A DNA stretch of 64,000 nt from Polycyclovorans sp964425915 (GTDB lineage: Bacteria; Pseudomonadota; Gammaproteobacteria; Nevskiales; Nevskiaceae). The stretch covers positions 434,001 to 498,000 of the forward strand of contig CAYROO010000001.1 of NCBI GenBank assembly GCA_964425915.1, written 5' to 3'. The notes beneath the pieces were generated by a model, which was given only the letters and a program-made list of their open reading frames with translations, made no database searches and was not told the origin of the DNA. The position numbers and the translations under genes were made by a program. Each line of letters opens with the position of its first letter. The stretch's first letter is position 1. Shown here piece by piece: positions 24,023-33,819 of this stretch.

Positions 24023-27000
24023 TTAGTCGAGATGCAGCCGCAAACCCACACGCAGCGTGTGGTCGTTGGCGTCGCCGCTGAACTGGCCGGCATAGGAGAG
24101 CGCCAGTTCGCCCGCATCCCACCACTGGTACACCATGCCCAGGTTCACCAGACCCACGCTTTCGGCCACCGGGGCGCCCTGGACGGTGAAGCGCTGGTTG
24201 CCGTCGAGGAAATTCAGACGCGTTTCCGGCTGCAGGTCATCCAAGGCCTGGCGCCAGCCGAGGGCGCCTTCCAGGCGTACCCCCGCCCATCCGGGCATCG
24301 TCGCTGCTGCCCGCAGGCCAAGGCTCGCGTAGCTGAGCGTGTCGCTGCCGCTGTCCGCCATCAAGGTCGCGGTCTGCCCAAAGGGCGTGTTGAACTGGTC
24401 GCCCTCGAAGAAGCCATCCATCGACTGTCGCACCCAGGCCAGGCCCAGGAAGGGCGCCAGCTCAAGCTCGGTCCAGCGCAGCCGGTAGTCCACTTCGCCG
24501 AACAGTTGGCTTGAGTCACCGTCGTAGTCGGCCGTCAGCCGCTCCTGGTAACCGGGAAAATCGATCTGTCGCCGGGTGCTCACTTCGTGCCAGGTATAGG
24601 CAGCGCCCAACCGCAAACCGAGGCTGGCGCTGGCGCCGCGCCAACCGGGTGCGGCATAGCGGCTCGCGCCATACAGGCCCAGGTGGATGTTGTCGGTTTC
24701 GCTTTCGGCGCGCTGGGCATCGAGATCGCCATTGCCGCGGGTGTAGCCGGCGCTCCATCCCAGGCGCAGACGCTCGCCGCGCAGGTGATCACCGCCGAGG
24801 AACACGCCGGCACTGTCACGCGTCAGTTCGGCACTGCCGTTGCCAGCATCGGTGCTACCAGTGGCACCCAGCAACTGGGCCCAGAGGCCGGTGGCGTCGT
24901 CGGCATCCAGGGTACGGCCGCGGGCCAGCACGGTGTCACGGATGAAGCGGCTGTCCTCGAACAGCTGCGTCTTGACGCTGGCATGCAGTTCGCCGGACAG
25001 CTGGTCGAACGCGGTACGGGCATCCTCGGCGGTCAGTGGCAGCACCGCCCCCGCCAGCGGATGGGCAAAGCCCAGCGCCTGCACAGCGGCACCGGTGCCC
25101 TGCTGGTTGGCCGTGACGCCGACGGCGGCGTAGTCGATGTCATTGCGTTCCAACAGCAGCTGCACCGTGTTGGCCTCGTAGTTCAGGGTCGCATCGAGGA
25201 AGGCGAAGTTGCTGCTGACATCATCAAAGGTGCCACTGAGGGTATCGGCACTGAGGATGGTGTAGGTGCTCAATGGATCCCACAGGCCCGCATTCTCCGC
25301 GCCGGCTTCCACCGCCAGCACCGATCCCCCTTCCAAAGTGGCGGTGCCGTTCACCTGCAGGCGGTCGGCATCGCCAAAGCGGTTCACCCCCACCCGCAGC
25401 TCGGCGCCTTCGGCAAAGCGGGCATCGCCGTCCACGGTGAGCACGCCGCCGCTACCCTCCACATCGGCAATGGGGGCGAGGTCCAGTCGGCCGCCGCTGT
25501 GCACGTCCAGCCCACCCACGGTACCGGTGCCCGCCAGAGTGCCGCCGTCGTTTACGTTGACTGTGCCGAGGAAACTGCCCAGCACCTCAAAGCGGCCACC
25601 GTCCACTTCGGCGCCGCCACCCAGGCTGCCGTCCAGCTGCAACACGCCGTTGCTGACACGGGTGGTGCCGGCAAAGCTGGCCGCGTTGGCGGTGAAGGTG
25701 GTGGTGCCACTGCCGCGCTGCAGCAGCGTACCGGTGCCACTCAGGCTGTTGCCGAAGGCAAGGGCGTCACTGCGATTGATGGCCAGCGTGCCGCCGTTCA
25801 GTTGCACCGCACTGGCCGTGGCGAGGCTGCCGCCGTCATCCAGCTGCAGGGTGCCGCCGCTCACCACCGTATTGCCGGTATAGGTTTGCGCGCGATCAAA
25901 CCGGGTGGTGCCGCTGCCCATCTGCTCGACGTTGCCACTGCCGCCGATCTGCGGGGCAAACAGCCAGTCATCACTGCGGTTGAACGCCAAGGTGCCGCGG
26001 GCGATGTTCACATTGCCGGTGAGGCTGCCGCTGCTGCCGCCATCGCCGAGGTGCAGGCGGCCGTTCTGCAACGTGGTGATGCCGGTGTGCAACTGCTCAC
26101 CGGTGAGCACCAGGGTGCCGGCGCCATCCTTGGCCAGTCCGCGATCCCCGGCAAACGGCGCTTCCACCGTGGCCGTCACGCCGGCCTCCACCAGCAGCTG
26201 TGGCGAGACGCCGGGCTCCAGGGCATCAGCATTGGGCAGCAGTTGCCCGCCCCCGGCCGCGAGGGTGTAGCCATCGCTGAGGAAGGTCATGCCGGTGTAG
26301 CGCACATCCTCGGCCACGGTGACGGTGCCGGGGGTGCCGCTGAAGATGGCCACCTGTTCGTTCCAGGCGCCCTGCGCCGAGCCGTTGGCATTGGTCCAGC
26401 TGGCGGTGCTGTTGTTCCACACGCCGTCGCCGCCATCAACGCTGCCGTTGGGTGCGGCGCCGGGGTTGGCACCATCCCAGTACACCTCGTCGCCCAGGGT
26501 GCCGCCCACGTCGAGGTAGAGCACATCATTGCCGTTGTACTGGCCCAGCTGCAGGGTGCCGCCAAAGCCGTCGGGCAGGTTGACCTGGGCAAAGTCACCG
26601 GTGATGCCGCCACCGTACTGGATGAGGGTGTAGATGCCGTTGTTGAAGCCGCCGAGGTCGTTGACGGTGAGGGTGGCGTCGTTGAGGGTGAGGTTGTTGC
26701 CCACCACCAGAAAATCACCGACGCTGCCCGGCGCCAGCAAATCGCCGGGCAAGGCGTCGCCATCCGGTGCCGCAAGATCAAAGTGCAGGGTGCCGCCCTG
26801 CTCGATCACCAGATTGCTGATTTCGATCACCCCCGGGGCACCATCGCCCAGGGCCAGGGTGCCGCCGTTGCCAATGGTGACCGCGCTGTTGGGAATGCCG
26901 CCGCCCAACACCAGGGTGCCGTTCATCACCCGGGTTTCACCACGGTAGTTGTTGTTGCCGGCAAGCACGGTGCGGCCACTGCCCAGTTGATTGACCGAGA

Positions 27001-27691
27001 AGCTGCCCACCGAGGTGGAATCGTTGAGGTTGAAGTCGAACCGATAGTCCGCTTCGTTGTGGTTAAAGTTGATGACGGCCTGGCCGGGGCCGACCGTGAT
27101 TTGATCGGCGGTGAGCACACCTGCCGCGCCTCCATCACCAATGATCAGCGTACCGACTCCGGTGGCGCCACTACCCACCTGCAGAATGCCGGAGCGCCCA
27201 CCTGATGCGGCCGCCAAACGAAACTCACCGCCATCAGCAAGCATGAGGGTGCCGGATCCGTTGAACCCAAGTGTGTAGCTCGCGTCTGCGCTTGGCGCGA
27301 CTACAGAAAAACGAGACCCGGCCCCCAAAACATCAATTCGCCCCTCACCTCCCTGCTGGAAGCCGGCGCGACCACCGTTTTCAAGCTCCAGCACCCCACC
27401 CTGGCGAAGGATCAGATGGCCTCCACCATCGACGGTGATGCTCGAATTCGGCCCCAGTGAAGCGGTGTTCCCGGCAATGGCGGCAGGCTTTCCAGGTTCG
27501 GCAATGGTGACGCCTGTGCATCCAAAGAATCCGCATCCAGCGGGTGGTGGTGCCCCAGCTGCCCAGTTCCCACCTTCGAACCAATCCTCCGAGACTGCAC
27601 CGGTCCAGGTTTGTGCCGCCAGGGGCATCACCGCCGATGCGGAGAGCAAGGCGGCCCCTGCGCTCAAGATGGATATCGGGTGCTTCAGCAT
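24023..27691 (-). CDS. Autotransporter (type Va secretion) with beta-strand repeat passenger
   Basis: 1222 residues. The signal peptide is MLKHPISILSAGAALLSASA then VMPLAAQ; GGAGAT lies upstream of the ATG. The passenger (about 30-850) is a right-handed beta-helix type chain with autotransporter-associated repeats such as LAKDGAGTLVLTGEQLHTGI and LLQRGSGTTTFTANAASFAG. The C-terminal 280 residues form the barrel domain (GLWAQLLGATGSTDAGNG onward). The chain ends GLRLHLD rather than with an aromatic residue, unusual for a BAM substrate. No protease or lipase triad was seen, so an adhesin-like role is more likely. It lies 164 bp downstream of the large TonB-dependent receptor gene, same strand. 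Confidence 0.92.
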   Translation of the reverse strand: MLKHPISILSAGAALLSASAVMPLAAQTWTGAVSEDWFEGGNWAAGAPPPAGCGFFGCTGVTIAEPGKPAAIAGNTASLGPNSSITVDGGGHLILRQGGVLELENGGRAGFQQGGEGRIDVLGAGSRFSVVAPSADASYTLGFNGSGTLMLADGGEFRLAAASGGRSGILQVGSGATGVGTLIIGDGGAAGVLTADQITVGPGQAVINFNHNEADYRFDFNLNDSTSVGSFSVNQLGSGRTVLAGNNNYRGETRVMNGTLVLGGGIPNSAVTIGNGGTLALGDGAPGVIEISNLVIEQGGTLHFDLAAPDGDALPGDLLAPGSVGDFLVVGNNLTLNDATLTVNDLGGFNNGIYTLIQYGGGITGDFAQVNLPDGFGGTLQLGQYNGNDVLYLDVGGTLGDEVYWDGANPGAAPNGSVDGGDGVWNNSTASWTNANGSAQGAWNEQVAIFSGTPGTVTVAEDVRYTGMTFLSDGYTLAAGGGQLLPNADALEPGVSPQLLVEAGVTATVEAPFAGDRGLAKDGAGTLVLTGEQLHTGITTLQNGRLHLGDGGSSGSLTGNVNIARGTLAFNRSDDWLFAPQIGGSGNVEQMGSGTTRFDRAQTYTGNTVVSGGTLQLDDGGSLATASAVQLNGGTLAINRSDALAFGNSLSGTGTLLQRGSGTTTFTANAASFAGTTRVSNGVLQLDGSLGGGAEVDGGRFEVLGSFLGTVNVNDGGTLAGTGTVGGLDVHSGGRLDLAPIADVEGSGGVLTVDGDARFAEGAELRVGVNRFGDADRLQVNGTATLEGGSVLAVEAGAENAGLWDPLSTYTILSADTLSGTFDDVSSNFAFLDATLNYEANTVQLLLERNDIDYAAVGVTANQQGTGAAVQALGFAHPLAGAVLPLTAEDARTAFDQLSGELHASVKTQLFEDSRFIRDTVLARGRTLDADDATGLWAQLLGATGSTDAGNGSAELTRDSAGVFLGGDHLRGERLRLGWSAGYTRGNGDLDAQRAESETDNIHLGLYGASRYAAPGWRGASASLGLRLGAAYTWHEVSTRRQIDFPGYQERLTADYDGDSSQLFGEVDYRLRWTELELAPFLGLAWVRQSMDGFFEGDQFNTPFGQTATLMADSGSDTLSYASLGLRAAATMPGWAGVRLEGALGWRQALDDLQPETRLNFLDGNQRFTVQGAPVAESVGLVNLGMVYQWWDAGELALSYAGQFSGDANDHTLRVGLRLHLD

Positions 27692-27855
27692 GGGGATCTC
27701 CTACTCATTATTTTCAGTTCACGCCGCGCCTTGAAACGGCGGGCGTACCAACGGTGACTTCCTGTACTGACCCTGAACGTGCCGCACCACCCACACCCTG
27801 CCGTTCAGATCCAAGGGGGCGACGGGCGGCGGACCGAGCAATACCCGGTACCCGA

Positions 27856-30800
27856 TCAGAATCGCTTGCGAATGCTGAGCCCGATGAGACGCGGGTCCAG
27901 CGTGAAGACATTGGTGGAGAGCCCGGTGTCGTCGCTGTTGAGGAAGGCGCCGGTGATCGGGGCTTCATCAAACACGTTCTTGACATAGGCTTCGATGGTG
28001 AGCTGATGACGGTCGTTGCTCACCCAGAACGAGAGATTGGTACTGTCCCAGGCGCGCAGCTGGTCGTACTCGGTGTTGTAGACGCGATAGAAGGACTCGT
28101 CCTGCCAGTACCAGTCCACCCGTCCCGTGGCACTCCAGTTGCCACCGGGCAGGTAGTAGGTGTGCTGGGCGCCGAGTGCTACCGTGAAGCGGGGAGCGTT
28201 GGGGAGCTCGTTGCCACCGATATCCGCAAGGAACCCCGCGCTGCCATTGGGCGCATCAGTGATCGGGTTGTAGGTCTTGACGATTTGGGGATTGCCCGGC
28301 GCATCTCGGGACACCACCAGCTGCCCGCCCGGGCAAAGAAAGGCAGCGCCATCTGGGGCACCTGCATAGCCGTCCTCCAACGCCCAACGAACGAGCGCAA
28401 CGGGCGCAATGCAGTTGGAGGACTGTGAAAGCGTAGGCTTGACCACCATCCACTCGTCAAAACCATCCGGGTACTGACAGGCCACATGCTCGGGATTGGC
28501 TTCGCAGAGGGTGCGACCCAGTGGATCGCCTTCGGTGCTCTCTCGAAGCGCCGCCCATTCCGGATTGACGTATCGTTCGCCGCCATTCTGGGTGCGGTTC
28601 ATGAGATCCAGCGATTCTTCGCCATCCGCAATCCGGGTCCGCAGGTAGCCAATACTGGCGTTGAGCAAGGTGTCCGGTGTGAGAGCCAAGACCGATTCCA
28701 GCTCCAGACCCCAGATGGTGGCATCGAAGTTCTCATTGGCTGCAGAACGGTCGACGATCTTGGAGACCTGGTAGTCCGTGTAGTCGTAGTAAAAGACCGA
28801 CCCGTTGAGCATCAGCGCACCGTCCAGCAGCGTGTTCTTGGTGCCGATCTCGAACGCATTGACGTACTCGGGCTCAAAGGTGGGCGGCGCAGCGGCCCCC
28901 TGCGCCTTGGCGATCAGCAACCCCTGCGGCCAGGCGATGGTGGGCGGGTTGGCTCCGCCGCCCTTGTAGCCGTGGGTGAAGAAGGCGTAGATCAGCGTTT
29001 CGTCGGTAAAGCTGAGCATGGGCTGCCAGTCGATGCCGATCCGGCCGGTAGGCACCCACCATTCCTGAATGATGTCCGGCAGCGCTGGATACCCACGGCC
29101 ATTCTCGGCTGTACCCCCCAATGCACACTGAGGCGCACCGGCATAGCGGCCTGTGAGTGGATCACACCAGCGCGCAATCGCCTCCAGGTCACCGGCCTCC
29201 GGGATTTCGCCCTCCAGCTCCAGGAAGGGGTTGGCCGCTGGCGTCCCAAGAAAGCCGCCTTCGATGCGCCCACGCCAGTCGGGCAGCAAGGTTTGACTGG
29301 GGATGGGGGTGAACACCTTGCGATCCCAACTGACGCGCAGGCCTGCAGTGAGTTTGATCTCCGGTGTCAGCTGGTAGTAGGCCTCGCCGAACAGGGCAGC
29401 GGAATCCAGGTTGTAGGGATTGCGGCTGAGAAAGAACTGGTGCCCTTCGGGATTGGCAGCAATGTCCTCAATGCCGCCGGGCTGCACGTAGACACAGGTG
29501 GCCACCGACTCCCCATCGAAGCCCTGCCGGATGGAATCAGGGTCGATGTACGTGCTGCAGCCCAGCGCGGCGCCGGTGCCCCCGGGCCCGGCAAACAATG
29601 CGGGGAGCTGCTCGCCATCCGGTCCGGTCGGCACCCAGGGGACGTCATAACCGAACGGGTTTCCGATATAGGGGGTATGACCCGAGTACACCAACGCCGA
29701 GAAGGCATTGGAAAACACGAAGTAGTCGGTGGTGGTCTTGAAGCGGGTGTAGTTGGCGCCGAGGCTGAAGTTCCAGGGGCCACTGTCATTGCTGGTAAGC
29801 CGCAGCTCCTGGCTGAATTGGGTGGCATCCTGCTGGGAGAGATCCTGCATGATCAGCCGGCTGGATGGCCCCAGGTTGGGGTCCTGGAACACCCCGCCCG
29901 GTGAGATACCCCGCTTGTAGGGGAAGCGGGAGTTGGTGGAGTCGTTGAACATGGGTAGTGCGCGGAAGCGCAGGAAATCCTGCGTGGCGAACAGTTCGTT
30001 CTCCATGTAGACCGTTTGCGAACTGAGAGACCAGACGTCCGTCAGGTCGAACTCAAAGCTGAGCTCGTAGTAATCCGATCCGGCGCGATACTCGGGTTGC
30101 AGTGGGGTGTAGACCGTTCTCAGGTCACGGGACTGCGGGCCGGCACGCAGTGGGTCAACCACGCACTCGGGTAGCATCGAGAAGCTGACGCAGTTTTCCG
30201 CGAACGGGAAAGGGACCTGCGGAACCTGGTCAAGTCGAAAAGAACCCATCCGCAATGCCCGCACGAAGGGCAGGGCGTTGCCGTTGGGGGTGCCGTAAGC
30301 GCCGTTGTCATTGGGGTCGGCTGGGTTCCCCGTGTCGAACAGGGAACGAGGCAGGCAGCCCTGGGAATACTGGCTGCGTACCTGAAACTCAAACTTGTCG
30401 GATTCGGATATTGGATCGAACGACCCCCCATTGAAGAGATCCGCTAGCGGTACGCCATCGATGGTCTGCGGCCCCGGATCGCGGTGACACAACTGCTTGG
30501 AGGTGCGTAGCCGGTTGTCGTCTTCCTCGAAGCGCTCGAAGATGAAGTCGGCGCGGAAGCGATCGGTGGGCTGCCAGGCGATGCTGACGCGGCCGGTCCA
30601 GAGGTCGCGGTTGTCGAGATCCGGGCTGACGTTGAACTCACCCGCAGCGAGGTTGGTGCCGTAGCCATCCCGCATGGTGCTGGCGTAGGCAATGCGGGCG
30701 GCCAGGGTGTCGCTGTCGTTCAGCGGAATGTTGTAGTGGCCCCGAAAGCGTTGGGCGCCGTAGTTGCCAATTTCGTACTTGACCTCGCCCTCGAACACGC

Positions 30801-31689
30801 CCATCACCGGCTTGTGGGTGATGACGTTGATCACCCCGGCGGTGGCGTTGCGGCCGTAGAGGGTGCCCTGTGGGCCGCGCAGCACTTCCACCCGCTCCAT
30901 GTCGAGATACTCCTGCTCGAACAGGCGGTTCACGATGAGTGTGGTGTTGTTCATGCTGACCGCCACACCGGGATCGGTGGTGGCGGATACGGCCTGGGTG
31001 CCGATGCCGCGAATCTGGAAGTTGTAACCGCTGAAGTTGGTTTTGCTGAAGGTGACGTTGGGGATGGCCTTGAGCAGGTCGAAGCCGCCTTCCACCTTGC
31101 GGGCGTCCAGCTCATCCATGGAGAACGCACTCATGGTGATGGGCACGTCCTGCAGGCGCTCTTCACGCTTCTGGCCGGTGACGATGATTTCCTCGATGCC
31201 GGCGCGGCGCGCGCTTTCGATATCGGGCAAGGGCGCGTCGGCAGGGCTGGCATCGTCTGCCAGCGCCTTGGCCTGGGCGACGGCCAGGTTGCCGGTGCTG
31301 GAGTTCTGCAGCCGGCGGCGGTACTCCGCCACCACGTCCGGCTCGCCGATCATGATGCCGCCACCATCGGTGACGACGAAGTCCAGCCCGGTGCCCTGAA
31401 GAATCTGCTCCACCGCTTCCACGGCGCTGAAGGCGCCGTTGAGGGTTGCCGACTGCCGCCCCTCGGCCGCATCAGGCGCGTAGATGAGTTCCGCCCGGCT
31501 TTGATGGGCGAACGCGGTCAGCGCTGCGGTGAGATCCTGCGCGGGGATGTTGTAACGGAGTGTGACGGCACTGATGGCCGAAGGCGCCTCCGCCGTTGCC
31601 TGCGCACTCGCCACCCCTCCGGTGAGCGCCGCTGCGATGAAGCTGTACGCCACGAGCGCCCGGATGGGGCCACGACGGAATTGGAACAT
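27856..31689 (-). CDS. Large FecA-type TonB-dependent receptor with STN domain
   Basis: Outer-membrane active transporter and likely signalling receptor, 1277 residues against about 750-800 for FecA. The start at 31689 follows an AGAGGAGA ribosome site. The order is signal peptide (to about 31), STN signalling domain (about 43-115, VTLRYNIPAQDLTAALTAFA), TonB box and plug (EEIIVTGQKREERLQDVPIT; VEVLRGPQGTLYGRNATAGV), then a barrel with very long loops, ending LIGLSIRKRF. Twelve Cys occur, all in the loop-rich barrel and nearly all in close pairs. fecI and fecR homologues lie upstream, so ligand binding probably switches on transcription. Ligand unknown. Confidence 0.95.
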   Translation of the reverse strand: MFQFRRGPIRALVAYSFIAAALTGGVASAQATAEAPSAISAVTLRYNIPAQDLTAALTAFAHQSRAELIYAPDAAEGRQSATLNGAFSAVEAVEQILQGTGLDFVVTDGGGIMIGEPDVVAEYRRRLQNSSTGNLAVAQAKALADDASPADAPLPDIESARRAGIEEIIVTGQKREERLQDVPITMSAFSMDELDARKVEGGFDLLKAIPNVTFSKTNFSGYNFQIRGIGTQAVSATTDPGVAVSMNNTTLIVNRLFEQEYLDMERVEVLRGPQGTLYGRNATAGVINVITHKPVMGVFEGEVKYEIGNYGAQRFRGHYNIPLNDSDTLAARIAYASTMRDGYGTNLAAGEFNVSPDLDNRDLWTGRVSIAWQPTDRFRADFIFERFEEDDNRLRTSKQLCHRDPGPQTIDGVPLADLFNGGSFDPISESDKFEFQVRSQYSQGCLPRSLFDTGNPADPNDNGAYGTPNGNALPFVRALRMGSFRLDQVPQVPFPFAENCVSFSMLPECVVDPLRAGPQSRDLRTVYTPLQPEYRAGSDYYELSFEFDLTDVWSLSSQTVYMENELFATQDFLRFRALPMFNDSTNSRFPYKRGISPGGVFQDPNLGPSSRLIMQDLSQQDATQFSQELRLTSNDSGPWNFSLGANYTRFKTTTDYFVFSNAFSALVYSGHTPYIGNPFGYDVPWVPTGPDGEQLPALFAGPGGTGAALGCSTYIDPDSIRQGFDGESVATCVYVQPGGIEDIAANPEGHQFFLSRNPYNLDSAALFGEAYYQLTPEIKLTAGLRVSWDRKVFTPIPSQTLLPDWRGRIEGGFLGTPAANPFLELEGEIPEAGDLEAIARWCDPLTGRYAGAPQCALGGTAENGRGYPALPDIIQEWWVPTGRIGIDWQPMLSFTDETLIYAFFTHGYKGGGANPPTIAWPQGLLIAKAQGAAAPPTFEPEYVNAFEIGTKNTLLDGALMLNGSVFYYDYTDYQVSKIVDRSAANENFDATIWGLELESVLALTPDTLLNASIGYLRTRIADGEESLDLMNRTQNGGERYVNPEWAALRESTEGDPLGRTLCEANPEHVACQYPDGFDEWMVVKPTLSQSSNCIAPVALVRWALEDGYAGAPDGAAFLCPGGQLVVSRDAPGNPQIVKTYNPITDAPNGSAGFLADIGGNELPNAPRFTVALGAQHTYYLPGGNWSATGRVDWYWQDESFYRVYNTEYDQLRAWDSTNLSFWVSNDRHQLTIEAYVKNVFDEAPITGAFLNSDDTGLSTNVFTLDPRLIGLSIRKRF

Positions 31690-31802
31690 CCCGAATCTCC
31701 TCTGATGTCTGCACGGACGCCGCGTTGTGGTGTTGTGCGGCTGGTCTCTGGCATTAGGACGCAGGGGAAATGGGAATGTGCAAAAGGGCGGCTTCGGGTT
31801 GA

Positions 31803-32063
31803 GGCTGGATGCCCGATCAAGTCGGGCATGACGTGTCTGTAGGAGCGGTGCTTGCCCGCGACCCATGCGGTCGGTGATGGGCCGCCGCAGGTCGCGCGCA
31901 AGCTGCGCTCCTACAGGGTGCGCGTGCGGCCTTTTCGTTGCGTGCCTGGATGCCCGATCACGTCGGGCATGACGGTACTTCGCGAGGGCACGTCATCCCG
32001 CACTTGATGCGGGATCCAGCTGGGACGGTTGAGTCTGGATGCCCGATCACGTCGGGCATGACG
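31803..32063. repeat. REP-like palindromes and a long inverted repeat between fecR and the receptor gene
   Basis: Four 29-bp palindromic elements (about 31804-31833, 31946-31974, 31991-32019, 32035-32063) and one imperfect inverted pair of about 80 bp (31838-31917), whose ends read TAGGAGCG and CGCTCCTA. They occupy most of the 400-bp gap. The receptor promoter should lie in the remaining 31690-31800. Confidence 0.85.
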
Positions 32064-32093
32064 GAAGATGTGCGGAAACCGTCACCGCGGGCC

Positions 32094-33254
32094 CTACCCT
32101 TCCACGTGCCCCAGCACGATCTGCTGACTGTCGACCGCCACCACCCGTACCGGTAGATAGACAGTGAGCATGTTGACGAAGTTGCGGGTGTCGCTGGTGT
32201 TGAAGGCACCGCTTACGCGCATGTCGTGCAGGCGGGCATCCTCCAGCCGCAGCTGACGGCGGCTGTAGCGGTTGAGTTCGGCCACGGCGGCCTGCAGGGG
32301 CTCATTCTCGAAGATGATCTGACCCTGTCGCCAGGCGGTGGTACGGTCGGGGTTGGCGGGCTCGATCAAGGGTGCGGTGCTGGCGCGTGCGATGAGGCGC
32401 TGGCCGGGGGACAGGACCATGGCGCGTGATGGCGGCGCGGTACCGCGCACGGCGTCTGCTTCGGCGACCGGCGCCTTGGCCGAAGGGTTGGCGTCGCGCT
32501 CCGTCGGGGGTTGATCGTGGGCGGTCACGCGCTCAATGACCTCAACCTTGCCTTCGATGAGCGTGACTTCGAGGCGCTCGCGGTCCAGGCGCACATCGAA
32601 CACGGTGCCGAGGGCGGTGATGGTGCGCTGGCCGGCGTGGACGCGGAAGGGCCGCATCCGATCACGGGCAACTTCGAACAGGGCTTCACCGGAGAGCAGG
32701 TGCACCGTGCGCGAATGCGGCTGCAGGTCCACCACGGCACGGGTGGCGGTGTTGAGGGTGAGCGTGCTGCCGTCGGCCAGGGCGACGGTGCGGCGCTCGC
32801 CGATATCGGTGCGGTAGTAGCTGTGGCCGGCCAGCACGGTGCGGGCGTGCTCGGGCAGGTACTGCAGGCGATCCCAGCGTCCTCCGCTGTAGAACCCCAG
32901 GCTGACCACAACCGCGCACAAGCCGGCGGCAGCGGCCACGGCGAGCGTCAGCCGGCGGCGGCGCTGGCGCCGACGCGCATGGCGCGCGGTGGCAGCCACA
33001 CGGGCCAGGGTTTCGTTTTCCAGGTCCAGGAGGATGCGGTGGCGGCCGGCGGCACGCGCTTGTTGGTAGGCACGGTCGATACGCGCAAAGGCGGCAGCAT
33101 GGGCGGGATCGGCTTCGCACCACTGTCGGCAGGCCGCACGCAGGGCCTGGTCGTCAGGCGCTGCGCCGAGGGCGTCGGCCCAGGCTGCGGCCTGGCTGTC
33201 GGGGTGGCTGGGGTTGTCGCCCAGCGCTTGGGGAGGTCGGGAAATTGTTTTCAT
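32094..33254 (-). CDS. fecR: FecR-family anti-sigma factor / sensor
   Basis: 386 residues from the ATG at 33254; further upstream open frame overlaps fecI. The N-terminal cytoplasmic domain has the DUF4880-like pattern (AAAWADALGAAPDDQALRAA and PAHAAAFARIDRAYQQ) that holds the sigma factor. A single transmembrane helix (about 105-125, LTLAVAAAAGLCAVVVSLGF) follows, then the periplasmic FecR domain (RTDIGERRTVALADGSTLTL; LLSGEALFEVARDRMRPFRV) and a C-terminal secretin/STN-like domain that should touch the receptor's STN domain. It starts seven bases after fecI. Confidence 0.95.
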   Translation of the reverse strand: MKTISRPPQALGDNPSHPDSQAAAWADALGAAPDDQALRAACRQWCEADPAHAAAFARIDRAYQQARAAGRHRILLDLENETLARVAATARHARRRQRRRRLTLAVAAAAGLCAVVVSLGFYSGGRWDRLQYLPEHARTVLAGHSYYRTDIGERRTVALADGSTLTLNTATRAVVDLQPHSRTVHLLSGEALFEVARDRMRPFRVHAGQRTITALGTVFDVRLDRERLEVTLIEGKVEVIERVTAHDQPPTERDANPSAKAPVAEADAVRGTAPPSRAMVLSPGQRLIARASTAPLIEPANPDRTTAWRQGQIIFENEPLQAAVAELNRYSRRQLRLEDARLHDMRVSGAFNTSDTRNFVNMLTVYLPVRVVAVDSQQIVLGHVEG

Positions 33255-33261
33255 GGCGAAG

Positions 33262-33819
33262 TCAGCCCCCTTGCAACGCTTGGGCCAGGTGTTTGAGGGC
33301 ACGGTCCATGTGGTTGTGGGCACTGCGTCTCGAAATGCCGAGCATGTCGGCCACTTCGTCGTGTTTGCGGTTGCGGATGCCCCGCAGGAAGAAGACATCC
33401 CGCGTGAGTGCGGGCAGTTCGCGCAGCGCGGCGGCCACGCGCTGGATGTCCTCCTCGCCCATGGCGATGCGCTCGGGGGACAGCTCGCTGACCAGCAGGT
33501 GGGCCTCCTCGTCGAAGGATTCGTGATGGTCGGCCTGTCGTACCTTGCGGCGGCGCCCCTGGTCGCAAAGCACGTTGGCGGCCACCTGGAAGAGGTATTG
33601 CTGCACCTTTTCAATGGGACTGCCGCTGGCGCGCTGCAGCAGCTGGACAAACACTTCCTGGACGAGGTCGTCGATATCGGCCGGGTTGCGCACGCGGGTC
33701 GCGAAAAACCCGCGCAGCGCCGGGCGGAAACGGCGCACGATGCCATCCCAATGGGCAGCATCATCCGCGCCCAGGCCGGTATTGCCCAAGGCGGCGTCCA
33801 TAGGCCCCGGTGGCTTCAT
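33262..33819 (-). CDS. fecI: ECF sigma factor, FecI-like
   Basis: 185 residues. The start at 33819 is preceded by GGAGGAGAGCG. Region 2 (FRPALRGFFATRVRNPADID, then DLVQEVFVQLLQRA) and region 4 (LRELPALTRDVFFLRGIRNR and VADMLGISRRSAHNHMDRAL) are both complete. It should direct transcription of the receptor gene, and perhaps the autotransporter, when released by the adjacent FecR-like protein. No Fur-type palindrome was seen upstream, so iron control is unproven. Confidence 0.95.
   Translation of the reverse strand: MKPPGPMDAALGNTGLGADDAAHWDGIVRRFRPALRGFFATRVRNPADIDDLVQEVFVQLLQRASGSPIEKVQQYLFQVAANVLCDQGRRRKVRQADHHESFDEEAHLLVSELSPERIAMGEEDIQRVAAALRELPALTRDVFFLRGIRNRKHDEVADMLGISRRSAHNHMDRALKHLAQALQGG

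Noticed and set aside
24587..27205. 872-codon open frame on the plus strand opposite the autotransporter
   Set aside because: The low-complexity Gly/Ala/Val/Gln product arises from the reverse strand of Gly/Thr/Leu-rich repeats; the autotransporter itself has signal peptide, repeats and barrel.
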